Below are positions 34,775 through 43,604 of a DNA stretch of 64,000 nt, piece after piece. This stretch comes from Brachybacterium subflavum. Its GTDB lineage: Bacteria; Actinomycetota; Actinomycetes; Actinomycetales; Dermabacteraceae. How positions within the stretch are numbered: position 1 is the first letter of the stretch; every line of letters starts with the position of its first letter. The stretch spans positions 124,001 to 188,000 of the forward strand of contig NZ_VIGP01000003.1 of NCBI RefSeq assembly GCF_009299795.1, in the 5' to 3' direction. The translations under genes and the position numbers were made by a program. Under the pieces are notes generated by a model that made no database searches, was not told the DNA's origin, and was given only the letters and a program-made list of their open reading frames with translations.

Positions 34775-35839
34775 GTGCCCTTCACCGTCAAGGCCCTGCA
34801 GAAGACCGGGCCCGATCAGCCGTACAAGGTCGCCGAGATCCAGCGTCGCGACCCCCGACCCACCGATGTCGTCATCGACATCAAGGCCGCGGGCATCTGC
34901 CACAGCGACATCCACACCATCCGCAACGAGTGGGGCGAGGCGCACTTCCCGCTCACCGTCGGCCACGAGATCGCGGGCGTCGTCTCCGCTGTCGGCGACC
35001 AGGTCACGAAGTACTCCGTGGGCGACCGCGTCGGCGTGGGCTGCATGGTCGACTCCTGCGGCGAGTGCGAGCAGTGCCTCAACGGCCAGGAGCAGGACTG
35101 CCTGAACGGCAGCGTCGGCACCTACAACGTCAAGGACGTCGACGGCACCATCACCCAGGGCGGCTACTCGCAGAAGGTCGTCGTCGACGAGCGCTTCGTG
35201 TGCCGCATCCCCGACGGCCTCGACTTCGACGTCGCCGCCCCGCTGCTGTGCGCCGGCATCACGACCTACGCCCCGCTCGCCCGCTGGGGCGCCGGCGAGG
35301 GCAAGAAGGTCGCCGTGCTGGGCCTCGGCGGCCTCGGCCACATGGGCGTCCAGATCGCGGCCGCCATGGGCGCCGAGGTCACCGTGCTCTCGCGCTCGCG
35401 CAAGAAGGAGCAGCTCGCGATCGACCTGGGAGCGACCCAGATGCTCGCGACCACCGAGGACGGCTTCTACGAGGCCCACCGCGGCGAGTTCGACCTGATC
35501 CTCAACACGATCAGCGCCGACATCCCGGTCGACAGCTACCTGCGCCTGCTCAAGCCGCACGGCGTGATGGCCGTCGTCGGACTGCCGCCGGCCGCCCAGC
35601 CGCTGCACTTCGGCGCGCTCATCGGCGGCGGCAAGGTGCTCGCGGGCTCCAACATCGGCGGCATCGCCGAGACCCAGGAGATGCTCGACTTCTGCGCCGA
35701 GCACGGCATCGGCGCCCAGATCGAGGTGGTCGGCGTCGACGAGGTCGACGCCGCGTACGACCGCGTGGTCAACGGCGAGGTCTACTTCCGCGCCGTGATC
35801 GACACCGCGACCTTCGAGGACGCCCCGGTCGGCGTCTGA
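34775..35839 (+). CDS. Zinc-dependent alcohol dehydrogenase (YahK/CAD type)
   Basis: The 354-residue medium-chain dehydrogenase has the catalytic zinc ligands Cys42 (GICHSDIH) and His64 with Glu65 (GHEIAG), the four structural-zinc cysteines in CMVDSCGECEQCL…DC, and the NADP Rossmann loop GLGGLGHMG. The pattern matches NADPH aldehyde reductases such as E. coli YahK and AdhA of actinobacteria. The start is GTG at 34775 behind CGAGGAGA. A long perfect palindrome follows 48 bp after the stop. Likely role is detoxifying aldehydes; the substrate is not determined by sequence. Confidence 0.95.
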   Translation: MPFTVKALQKTGPDQPYKVAEIQRRDPRPTDVVIDIKAAGICHSDIHTIRNEWGEAHFPLTVGHEIAGVVSAVGDQVTKYSVGDRVGVGCMVDSCGECEQCLNGQEQDCLNGSVGTYNVKDVDGTITQGGYSQKVVVDERFVCRIPDGLDFDVAAPLLCAGITTYAPLARWGAGEGKKVAVLGLGGLGHMGVQIAAAMGAEVTVLSRSRKKEQLAIDLGATQMLATTEDGFYEAHRGEFDLILNTISADIPVDSYLRLLKPHGVMAVVGLPPAAQPLHFGALIGGGKVLAGSNIGGIAETQEMLDFCAEHGIGAQIEVVGVDEVDAAYDRVVNGEVYFRAVIDTATFEDAPVGV

Positions 35840-35886
35840 GATCCCGCGATGGGCGGTCGCCGAGCGGCCGCCCATGCACGCTGAGC

Positions 35887-35928
35887 GACGGGCCCGGCGG
35901 CATCCACGTGGATGCCGCCGGGCCCGTC
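35887..35928. terminator. Perfect 42-bp palindrome between convergent genes
   Basis: Arms of 21 bp are complementary without a loop base in excess (centre between 35907 and 35908, core CCACGTGG). It begins 48 bp after the alcohol dehydrogenase and 50 bp before the end of the minus-strand peptidase E gene, so it would terminate both. Confidence 0.8.
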
Positions 35929-35977
35929 CGTCGTCCGTGGTGCCGTCCGCTGTTCGTCCGTCCTCGCGCGTCCGTCG

Positions 35978-36751
35978 TCAGGCGGATCCGGAAGGGAGGG
36001 CCCCCTCGAGCAGGCGCACGGGCAGGTCCTCCTCGATGAGCCCGCCCGCGGCATCGTCGCGACGCAGCCTGCGGACCCGTGCACCCTCCTTCTCACTCAC
36101 AGTCTCTGCCAACTGTTCGAACCGGTACAGCAATCCTGTGCTGTCGTCGGTGCAGAGCGTCTCGCCAAGCGTGCCCTCGGCCACGAGCCGGCGCAGCAGC
36201 GGCATCCGCGCCTCCTCGGTGTCGCAGTGCACGCCGTTGGCGAAGGGGAGCAGGCCGAGCCCGTCGGTCACCGGGGCGAGCTCGGGGCCGAACGAATCGG
36301 TGACCCCGCCCGTGTGCCAGCAGATCGAGCCCGCGGAGACGCCCGCGAGCACGACGCCCTCCTCCCACAGCTCCCGCATCACGCGGTCCAGGCCGTGGGC
36401 CCGCCACACTGCGAGCAGGTTCACCACGGATCCCCCGTTCACCCAGATCACGTCGAAGGACCGCAGGTATGCGGGGATGTCCGCGACGTTCGGCGTGGAG
36501 AACAGCGAGAGGTGGTGCAGCGCGTACCCGGCCTCGCGGGCGGCCTCCTCCATGTCCCTCTGGAAGCGCGCGTCATCGCCGGAGGCCGTCGAGACGTTGC
36601 AGATGCGCGGCGGGCCGGACGGGTCGTGCCATCCGTCCTCGGCGGCGAGCTCCGTCGCCAGGCGCATCATCGGCCCGAAGGCGAAGCGCAGGCGCGGATG
36701 GGGGACGCAGCCGGCGCTGGTCGCGAGGATGGTCGGTGCCGAGGCGGTCAT
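35978..36751 (-). CDS. Peptidase E-like serine peptidase (family S51)
   Basis: The 257-residue protein has the class I glutamine-amidotransferase-like fold of S51 dipeptidases and cyanophycinases. The nucleophile is the serine in GVSAGSICWH near residue 141 (GxSAG), and VNGGSVVNLLAVWRAHGLD and NGVHCDTEEAR are family segments. E. coli PepE cleaves Asp-X dipeptides; this longer form is common in actinobacteria with unknown substrate. I prefer ATG 36751; an ATG 15 bases earlier is also possible. It is convergent with the alcohol dehydrogenase. Confidence 0.9.
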   Translation of the reverse strand: MTASAPTILATSAGCVPHPRLRFAFGPMMRLATELAAEDGWHDPSGPPRICNVSTASGDDARFQRDMEEAAREAGYALHHLSLFSTPNVADIPAYLRSFDVIWVNGGSVVNLLAVWRAHGLDRVMRELWEEGVVLAGVSAGSICWHTGGVTDSFGPELAPVTDGLGLLPFANGVHCDTEEARMPLLRRLVAEGTLGETLCTDDSTGLLYRFEQLAETVSEKEGARVRRLRRDDAAGGLIEEDLPVRLLEGALPSGSA

Positions 36752-36790
36752 GGGCCCAGCATGCACGACCCGTGCGACGCGCGGGCCGGG

Positions 36791-39298
36791 TCAGGCCGCA
36801 GTGAGCACGGCGGCGTCGGCCGCCTCGAGGGCCGCGGTGAGCACATCGCGGGAGGCGTGGGAGCCGAAGACGGCGCCATCGGGCTCGAGGTGGCGGGCCT
36901 GGCCCAGTCCGTCCACGAGCACCGCGTCGTATCCCAGACGGTCCAGGAGCGACGCGACCCGGGCGGCCGCGAACTCGTCGTCGGAGGCGATCGCGAGGGC
37001 GCGGCGATCGCTCGCCCCGGCCGGCCGAGGATGGTCCTCGACGTCGTGGTAGCCGATGTGGTTCAGGGCCTTGGCGACGCGGCTCGCGGACAGGTGCGCC
37101 GCCACCAGCTCGCTGCTCGAGAGGTCGGCGCCGAAGCGCCCTCGCGCCTGCTCGATCGCCGCGAGGTCCTCGGGTCCCCAGGGGTTGGTCGCGTCGACGA
37201 CGACCGCCCCTCGCAGGCGCTCGGGATCGAGGTCGAAGACGGCGTGGAACGGCATGGTCAGCACGACGACCTCCCCGGCCGACGGCGTGCGCAGGCCCGC
37301 TACGGCGCCGGGGATGCGCGCGCTCAGCGAGCGGGCGTCGCGGGAGGTCTCGACGTGCACGTGCAGCCCGCTGCGCACTGCCTGGCGCGCGATCGCGGTG
37401 CCGATCTTGCCGGCGCCCACGATGCCGATGTCGTGCGCGGGGTGGCCGGCATCGGTGCTCGGGCCACCGGCGGCGACGGCCTCCGCCTCGGCGAGCAGGG
37501 TGCGGGCGAGGGCGTCGTTGCGACGGAAGACGGGGGCATCGGTGCGGGGACGGGCGAAGGCGCCGAGCGGGAACTCGGAGGTCGCGGGGCCGACGGCCCA
37601 CAGACCCGGGACCGCCTCGCCCTCGGCGTCGAGCACCCGGCCCGCGCCGTCGGTGCGCAGTCGGCCCGGCGCATGGGGATCGTTCGCCCCGATGTCCGTG
37701 CCGAGGCGGCGCAGGAAGGAGTTCGAGGAGCCCTCGAGCGTGGGCGCCGGGAGGAACGCGTCCACGAGCGCGCGGGTCCGCACCCGCGCGCCGCCCGCGC
37801 CCTCGGCGACGAACTCGCCCGTCTCCTCGTCGGACGTGACCTGCAGCCGCGGCCCGAGGAAATGGAGGAGGCCGGCGCGCTCGAGGGCGAGGATCTGCTG
37901 CAGTCGACGCGGCGGCGGGCCCGAGCAGACGAAGCTGAACAGGGAGTGCCACAGCCCCGGGTAGCTGCCGCGCGAGGCGGGGGAGAGTCGCTCGGCGGGA
38001 AGCAGCCGGGCGAGGGCCCCCGTGATGCGCAGCAGCACCTGGAAGAGCGCGCGGGCCTGCGTCGGATCCTCCCCGGTGCGCTCGCGCAGGTCGCTCTCGA
38101 TGTGGCCGACGAGCACGTCGCGCGTGCGGCGCAGCGCCTCGGCGGCGTCGTCGGGGGCCGCGCCATCGCTCGCGAAGAGCCCGACCAGCGGGTCGTCGAG
38201 CGCGGTGAGCAGGTCCCAGCCCTCGCTGTCCGTGCGGCCGAGCGCGACGCCGGGGACGGCATGGCGGATCTCGGCGGCGACCAGGGGCAGCACGGAGCGC
38301 TCGAAGTCGACGTGCCCCTCGGCGTCCTCGGCGGCGTCGAGCGCCTCCGGCGTCAGGTGGGCGAGCTGGGAGGGGCCGGCGGGGACGTCCTCCCCGCGCA
38401 CCTTCGAGTGGAAGGGCGTGCCGCGGCGTGAGCCGAGCCAGAGCACGGGCTCCTTGCCGGAGGGCTCGTACGAGAGCCGGTCCGGGTCGCCCGCGAGCGG
38501 CGCGGCGGAGAAGCTGCCGCCGCGGCCCTCGGCGAGCAGGGCGATGAGGTCCACTGCGCCGAGGCCCATCCCTCGCAGGATCACGTCCTGGCCCGCGGCC
38601 AGCGAGGCGAGGTCGACGCCGTCGGCGTGCGAGGGGGAGGCGTAGACGCAGCCGTGGCGGGCGGCGAAGTCATGGAGGTCCCGCTGCGCCGGGGTGGGGC
38701 GGGCATCGGTGTGGCCGACGGTCACGAGCACGAGATCCGCCGCGAGCGAGGTGCCGTCGTCGAGCGTGACGCGCCAAGAGGGACCGGACGGCGCGGCGCC
38801 CGCCGGTCCGCCGCGCTGCTCGATGCCGGTCGCGAGCCGACGGTGGATACGCACCTCGATGCTCTCCGGCAGGTCGGCGAGGACGCGGCCGAAGACCCAC
38901 TCGAGGTAGAGCGCCTGCACGCGGCGGCTCGGGAAGGACGCGGGAGTGAGGGCCTCGATCTCCGCGAGGCGCTCGGTGCCGGCCGTCGGGGCCGCGATGC
39001 CGCCCTCGCGGATGCCCTCGGCCCACTGCGCGAGGGAGGGGCCGGGGCGGACGGGGCCGTCGATGCTGGATGCCTCGTCCGTGAACATCGTCACGTCCAT
39101 CGCGCGGGAGTTCATGAGCAGGAGCGGGCTCTCGTGCGCGTCCCAGATGCGTCCCGCACCCGGCGTGCTGGGGTCGACGAGGTCGATCCGCACGTGGGCG
39201 CCGACGAACTCCGCGGCGTTCGCGCCGAGGCGTTCCAGGAGGCCAGAGGGCCGCGGACCGGCGCCCACGACGACGATCCGTGCGCTGCTCGTGCTCAT
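36791..39298 (-). CDS. Fusion of an FAD/NAD(P)-binding protein with a second NADP-Rossmann domain
   Basis: The 835-residue protein joins two enzymes. Residues ~1-600 are an FAD-NAD(P)-binding protein (VVVGAGPRPSGLLERL at 9-24; RIWDAHESPLLLMNS; ILRGMGLGAVDLIALL) of the type seen in lysine/ornithine N-hydroxylase-like and HI0933-like families. Residues ~620-835 are a separate NADPH oxidoreductase domain like coenzyme-F420-dependent reductases (IGIVGAGKIGTAIARQAV; VVVDATNPWGPEDL). AGGGAG precedes the ATG at 39298. It diverges from an amino-acid importer and two flavin monooxygenases. I infer a role in oxidative breakdown of an imported amino-acid-like compound, with the second domain perhaps supplying reduced flavin or NADP turnover. 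Confidence 0.85.
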   Translation of the reverse strand: MSTSSARIVVVGAGPRPSGLLERLGANAAEFVGAHVRIDLVDPSTPGAGRIWDAHESPLLLMNSRAMDVTMFTDEASSIDGPVRPGPSLAQWAEGIREGGIAAPTAGTERLAEIEALTPASFPSRRVQALYLEWVFGRVLADLPESIEVRIHRRLATGIEQRGGPAGAAPSGPSWRVTLDDGTSLAADLVLVTVGHTDARPTPAQRDLHDFAARHGCVYASPSHADGVDLASLAAGQDVILRGMGLGAVDLIALLAEGRGGSFSAAPLAGDPDRLSYEPSGKEPVLWLGSRRGTPFHSKVRGEDVPAGPSQLAHLTPEALDAAEDAEGHVDFERSVLPLVAAEIRHAVPGVALGRTDSEGWDLLTALDDPLVGLFASDGAAPDDAAEALRRTRDVLVGHIESDLRERTGEDPTQARALFQVLLRITGALARLLPAERLSPASRGSYPGLWHSLFSFVCSGPPPRRLQQILALERAGLLHFLGPRLQVTSDEETGEFVAEGAGGARVRTRALVDAFLPAPTLEGSSNSFLRRLGTDIGANDPHAPGRLRTDGAGRVLDAEGEAVPGLWAVGPATSEFPLGAFARPRTDAPVFRRNDALARTLLAEAEAVAAGGPSTDAGHPAHDIGIVGAGKIGTAIARQAVRSGLHVHVETSRDARSLSARIPGAVAGLRTPSAGEVVVLTMPFHAVFDLDPERLRGAVVVDATNPWGPEDLAAIEQARGRFGADLSSSELVAAHLSASRVAKALNHIGYHDVEDHPRPAGASDRRALAIASDDEFAAARVASLLDRLGYDAVLVDGLGQARHLEPDGAVFGSHASRDVLTAALEAADAAVLTAA

Positions 39299-39473
39299 CG
39301 GCGCTCCCTTCTGTGTCGTGATGTGTCCGGTCGAGACGTCTCCGCTTGCCACAACTAAAGACTCGCTTATACGGTCCATAACTGCAACAGGGGTGTTACG
39401 TGCGTTCACACAGATCCACGCCATCCCACGGCCGACGACCGTCGGCCCCGCCCCTCGACCGGAAGGCACAGCC
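39299..39473. promoter_or_regulatory. Divergent control region of the importer/monooxygenase cluster
   Basis: This 175-bp gap contains a strikingly A+T-rich segment at about 39350-39400 (…AACTAAAGACTCGCTTATACGG…), including TTATACGGTCCATAA, whose ends form a TTAT/ATAA inverted repeat. Both flanking operons are likely to start here and to share a regulator. No known operator consensus is matched. Confidence 0.5.
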
Positions 39474-40580
39474 GTGACCGTCACTGCACGCGACGCCGCA
39501 TCCCGCACGCTCCGCACGAGCGGCGAGGAGTCCTGTGCCTCGGACATGCCCGGCCCGCGCGAGGACGACGGTGCCGAGGGCGGCTCCTCGGGTCGCGGCA
39601 CCGTCGGCGCTGCGGCCGCTCGCGGCACCGCGCCCGCAGTCCGCACGCTCGACGAGCTGGGCGCGGAGCAGATCGAACAGCTGCGAGTCGCGCCCGACCG
39701 GCGACCCGTGCGCCGCGCCGTCGTGACGATCGTGGGCGTCCTCGTTCTCGCCGCGCTCCTCGCCATCGCCCTGAACCCGCGGTGGGAGTGGGGCGTGGTG
39801 GGCAGCTGGTTCTTCGCCATCTCCATCATCCGCGGACTCGGCGAGACCCTGAAGCTCACCGTGCTCTCCGGCGTGCTCGGCTTCGGACTGGGCCTCGTGC
39901 TCGCGCTCATGCGCCTCTCGAGATCGCGCCTCGCCTCCGGCCTGTCCTGGACGTTCTCCTGGATCTTCCGCTCCACGCCGCTGCTGGTGCAGATGCTCAT
40001 CTGGTTCAACCTCGGCTACCTCTACGACCGCATCACCGTGGGCGTCCCGTTCACGGGCATCAGCCTGGTCGACGCGCGCACGAGCGACCTCATGACGCCT
40101 CTCGTCGCCGCTGTGCTGGGCCTGGGCCTGCACCAGGCGGCCTACGCCTCCGAGCTCATCCGCGGAGGCATCCTCTCGGTCGACGCCGGGCAGGTCGAGG
40201 CCGCGAGCGCGCTCGGAATCCCCGCCCGCGACCGCAACCTGAGGATCGTGCTCCCGCAGGCCATGCGGGCGATCCTGCCCTCGGCGTTCAACGAGGTGAT
40301 CGGCCTGGTCAAGGGCACGGCGATCGTCTACGTGATCGCCCACGCCGAGCTGTTCTTCACCGTGCAGCTGATCTACGGCCGCACCCAGCAGGTGCTGCCG
40401 ATGCTCATGGTCGCGACACTCTGGTACATCGTCATCACCTCCCTGCTGTCCATCGCCCAGTACTACATCGAGCGCCACTTCTCGAAGGGAGCCGTGCGCA
40501 CGCTGCCGCCCACCCCGCTGCAGCGCCTGCGCGCGCACCTCACGGGCCTGCGCCGAAAGACCACGGAGGTGCGCGCATGA
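39474..40580 (+). CDS. Polar amino-acid ABC transporter permease (HisM/TcyL type)
   Basis: The 368-residue protein has an unusually long N-terminal cytoplasmic part (~85 residues, low complexity, ending QIEQLRVAPDRRPVRR) before about five membrane helices. The permease signature is EAASALGIPARDRNLRIVLPQAMRAILP (EAA loop) and GLGLHQAAYASELIRGG. It belongs to the His/Glu/Gln/cystine family and pairs with the ATPase that overlaps it by 4 bp. GGAAGG precedes the GTG start. Only one permease gene is present, so it is probably a homodimer. Confidence 0.92.
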   Translation: MTVTARDAASRTLRTSGEESCASDMPGPREDDGAEGGSSGRGTVGAAAARGTAPAVRTLDELGAEQIEQLRVAPDRRPVRRAVVTIVGVLVLAALLAIALNPRWEWGVVGSWFFAISIIRGLGETLKLTVLSGVLGFGLGLVLALMRLSRSRLASGLSWTFSWIFRSTPLLVQMLIWFNLGYLYDRITVGVPFTGISLVDARTSDLMTPLVAAVLGLGLHQAAYASELIRGGILSVDAGQVEAASALGIPARDRNLRIVLPQAMRAILPSAFNEVIGLVKGTAIVYVIAHAELFFTVQLIYGRTQQVLPMLMVATLWYIVITSLLSIAQYYIERHFSKGAVRTLPPTPLQRLRAHLTGLRRKTTEVRA

Positions 40581-41434
40581 CCGCGCTCGAGACCACCGCC
40601 GGCGCCGACGCCGCGGCGACCACTGCTCCCGACAGGACACCCTCGAACACCGGGATCGCCGCACCGCGCGGAGGACGCGTCGAGGTCCGCGCAGCCCACA
40701 AGGCCTACGGCGACCTCGAGGTGTTGCGAGGGGTCGACCTCACCGTCGCGCCCGGCACGGTCACCGCGATCCTCGGACCCAGCGGCTCGGGCAAGTCGAC
40801 CCTGCTGCGCACCCTCGACCACCTCGAGGCCCTGGACCGCGGCGTCGTCGCGATCGACGGCGAGATCATGGGCTACCGCCGCCGCGGCGACCTGCTGCTC
40901 GAGCTCTCCGAGAAGGAGGTTCTGCGCCAGCGCACCGAGGTGGGCATGGTGTTCCAGCAGTTCCACCTCTTCGGCCACATGACCGCGCTCCAGAACGTCG
41001 CCGAGGCGCCGCGACGGGCGCTCGGCGTCCCCAAGCGCGAGGCCCTCGAGCGCGGCCGCGAGCTCCTGGAGACCGTGGGTCTGGGCGCGAAGGCGGGCGT
41101 CTACCCGCGTCAGCTCTCCGGCGGCCAGCAGCAGCGCGTCGCGATCGCCCGCGCCCTCGCCCTGCGCCCCAAGGTGCTGCTCTTCGACGAGCCCACCTCG
41201 GCGCTCGACCCCGAGCTCGTCGAGGAGGTGCTCGCCGTCATCCGGGACCTGGCGAGCGCCGGCACCACGCTGCTGATCGTCACCCACGAGATCGCGTTCG
41301 CGCGCGACGTCGCCGATCACGTCGTCTTCATGGACGGCGGGCGCATCGTCGAGCAGGGGCCGCCCGAGCAGGTCATCGGCGCGCCCCGGCACGAGCGCAC
41401 GCGCGGCTTCCTGCAGCGCATCCACGCCGCATGA
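40577..41434 (+). CDS. Polar amino-acid ABC transporter ATP-binding protein (TcyN/GlnQ type)
   Basis: The 285-residue ATPase has Walker A GPSGSGKST at about 67-75, LSGGQQQR at about 180-187 and Walker B VLLFDEPTSALDPELV. VFQQFHLFGHMTALQNV is the Q-loop typical of polar-amino-acid importers. The first ~30 residues are an Ala/Thr-rich extension. It overlaps both neighbours (ATGA), suggesting tightly coupled subunits. Confidence 0.95.
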   Translation: MTALETTAGADAAATTAPDRTPSNTGIAAPRGGRVEVRAAHKAYGDLEVLRGVDLTVAPGTVTAILGPSGSGKSTLLRTLDHLEALDRGVVAIDGEIMGYRRRGDLLLELSEKEVLRQRTEVGMVFQQFHLFGHMTALQNVAEAPRRALGVPKREALERGRELLETVGLGAKAGVYPRQLSGGQQQRVAIARALALRPKVLLFDEPTSALDPELVEEVLAVIRDLASAGTTLLIVTHEIAFARDVADHVVFMDGGRIVEQGPPEQVIGAPRHERTRGFLQRIHAA

Positions 41435-41523
41435 ACGCCCCGCACGAGCCGCGCCCGGTCGGCTCTGCGAGCCCCCACGCCGCCCACGCCTTCCACACCG
41501 CCCTCGCCCCCAGCGGAGAATCC

Positions 41524-42546
41524 ATGACCCAGCATCCCGCCGGCCCCCGTCGGCCCCGGCTCCCGCGCCGCCGCGTCCTCGCCGGCGCTGCCTCCCTGCC
41601 CGTGCTCGCAGCGCTCGCTGCCTGCGCCGATCCGACCACGGTGAGCAGCGCCGCGGGCTCGGGCGGGTCCGACGGAGGCGCTTCCGACGGCGGGTCGGGC
41701 GGCTCCTCGCCGATCGACACCTCCGGGACGCAGAAGCGGATCCGCACCGGCGTCGACGAGGACCTCGCGAAGGCCGTGCCCGAGTCCTTCCGCGAGGACG
41801 GCACGCTCACCGTCGCGACCACCGTGGTGGGCGGGCCGCCGCTGTGCTTCATGGCCGACGACAACACGACCCCCATCGGCTCGGAGCCGGACATCGCCCA
41901 GCTCGCCGCCGACAAGCTCGGGCTCGACCTCGACCTCGTCATCACGAGCTGGGACAACTGGCCGCTCAAGCTCAAGGCCGGCGAGTTCGAGGTCGTCCAC
42001 TCCAATGTCGGCATCAACGACGAGCGCCTGCAGACCTTCGACTTCGCGTCCTACCGGCGCGCGTTCATGACCTTCCTCGTGAAGAAGGGCGCGGGCCTGG
42101 GCCTCGGCGAGCCCGACTCCGTGAGCGGCCGCGTGATCGCCGTGGGCAACGGGACCAATCAGGAGGCCCTGCTCATGCGGTGGAACGAGGAGCTCCAGAA
42201 GGACGGCAAGGACCCGGCCGAGCTCAAGAACTTCTCCGGCGACGCCGACGTCCTGCTCGCCCTCGGCGCGGGGCGGGTCGACGCCTATTTCGCCCCCTAC
42301 GAGACCATGAGCTATGTGGCCTCCACCCGCGACGACGTCGAGACGCAGGGCAAGATCGACGAGCTCTCGCCCGGGAAGACCCTGGTCGCGGCGACTTTCA
42401 CGCGCGGCACCGGCATCGCCGAGGTCTACGCGAAGGCCCTGCAGGCCACGATCGAGGAGGGCAGCTACGCGAAGGTCCTGGACCGCTGGGGACTGAGCGA
42501 AGAAGCCGTGAAGACCAGCCGCGCACACACCAAGGAGAATCCGTGA
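41524..42546 (+). CDS. Extracellular solute-binding lipoprotein of the amino-acid importer
   Basis: The protein is a family 3 periplasmic-type binding protein for polar amino acids. From ATG 41524 (behind GGAGA) it has 340 residues, with RRRVLAGAASLPVLAALAACA as signal and a lipobox at LAAC (Cys34). The mature part has DGTLTVATTVVGGPPLCF and KLGLDLDLVITSWDNW. An upstream ATG at 41431 overlaps the ATPase stop and would add 31 low-complexity residues; I prefer 41524 because the signal peptide then has the right length. The ligand is probably an amino acid such as cystine or an S-alkyl cysteine, judged by the two monooxygenases behind it. Confidence 0.9.
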   Translation: MTQHPAGPRRPRLPRRRVLAGAASLPVLAALAACADPTTVSSAAGSGGSDGGASDGGSGGSSPIDTSGTQKRIRTGVDEDLAKAVPESFREDGTLTVATTVVGGPPLCFMADDNTTPIGSEPDIAQLAADKLGLDLDLVITSWDNWPLKLKAGEFEVVHSNVGINDERLQTFDFASYRRAFMTFLVKKGAGLGLGEPDSVSGRVIAVGNGTNQEALLMRWNEELQKDGKDPAELKNFSGDADVLLALGAGRVDAYFAPYETMSYVASTRDDVETQGKIDELSPGKTLVAATFTRGTGIAEVYAKALQATIEEGSYAKVLDRWGLSEEAVKTSRAHTKENP

Positions 42547-43604
42547 CGACCACACCCCCTGTCCTGACCGTCGACCTGCCGAGCACCCCCGCTCGCCTGG
42601 CGGTCGTGCGCGACCTCGCCCGGGCGCTCGACGCTGCCGGACTCGGCGCCCTGAGCATCAGCGGCGACGCCGAGCGCGGCGACCTCCACCCGATCCACGT
42701 CGCCTCCCACCTCGCCCCGCTGACGCGCGCGCTGTCCCTCGTGGTCCGCACCGACGCCGTGGACGTCGAGCCCTTCCACCTGGCCACCCAGCTGATGAGC
42801 CTCGACCACATCAGCGGCGGCCGCGCCGGCTGGCTCGTCGAGACCCGCACCGACGACGAGGCCGCCCACGTCGTCGGACGCGAGGCCCTGGACCCCGAGG
42901 CGGCGCGCCGCGAGACCACGGACGTCGTCACCGTCGCCCGGCTGGTCTGGGACTCCTGGAGCGACGACGCCGTGGTGCGCGACGCCGAGACCGGCGTCTA
43001 CGTCGATGCCGCGAAGCTGCAGTACGTCGACTTCGAGGGGGAGACCTTCTCCGTGCGCGGGCCCTCCATCACCCCGCGCTCCCCGCAGGGCCTGCTGCCG
43101 GTGCTCGTGGCGGACGCCGACCGCGCCGCGGTCGGCGACGTGGTCGCCGAGCAGCTGGCCGACGGCCGCGCCGTCGACGTCGTGCTCGACGCGGACGCGA
43201 CCGCGCAGGAGATCGCGGGCGCGGTCCGCGAGGCGCTCGGCGCGGCCGGGATCGTCGGCGCCGGTCTCGACCCGACGTCCGCGGACGCGGCCGCAGAGGG
43301 CGCCGCCCCGACTGCGCCGCGCCTCGTGCGGCTCGTCGGTCTACTCGGCCAGGAGGATCCCGCGGACGACGTCGCGGAGTCGTACCAGACCGAGGCGGAC
43401 GAGGACGCGTTCCGACCCGCCGAGCTCGCCTCGCGCGTGGCCGACGCCGCCGCTCAGCTGCGCGCCGACGGGCTCGTCGCCCCGGCCCCGAGCGCCGGCG
43501 CCACCCTGCGCGAGCAGTTCGCACTCCCGCGCCCCGACGTCACCATCGACCCCGCGCGCCGTTCGGACCGCGCGCGCACTGCCCAGAAGGAGACCGCTCG
43601 ATGA
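42543..43604 (+). CDS. LLM-type flavin-dependent oxidoreductase, short form
   Basis: The 353-residue protein starts at GTG 42543, overlapping the binding-protein stop. It has the luciferase-like fold in reduced form: LSISGDAERGDLHPIHVASHLA, RTDAVDVEPFHLATQLMSLDHISGGRAGWL and a phosphate-contact-like DFEGETFSVRGPS. It is considerably less conserved than its neighbour and has an Ala/Asp-rich stretch around residues 240-260. It resembles YtmO/SsuD-related proteins. A flavin monooxygenase cleaving a C-S or C-N bond is likely but not proven. Confidence 0.8.
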   Translation: MTTTPPVLTVDLPSTPARLAVVRDLARALDAAGLGALSISGDAERGDLHPIHVASHLAPLTRALSLVVRTDAVDVEPFHLATQLMSLDHISGGRAGWLVETRTDDEAAHVVGREALDPEAARRETTDVVTVARLVWDSWSDDAVVRDAETGVYVDAAKLQYVDFEGETFSVRGPSITPRSPQGLLPVLVADADRAAVGDVVAEQLADGRAVDVVLDADATAQEIAGAVREALGAAGIVGAGLDPTSADAAAEGAAPTAPRLVRLVGLLGQEDPADDVAESYQTEADEDAFRPAELASRVADAAAQLRADGLVAPAPSAGATLREQFALPRPDVTIDPARRSDRARTAQKETAR

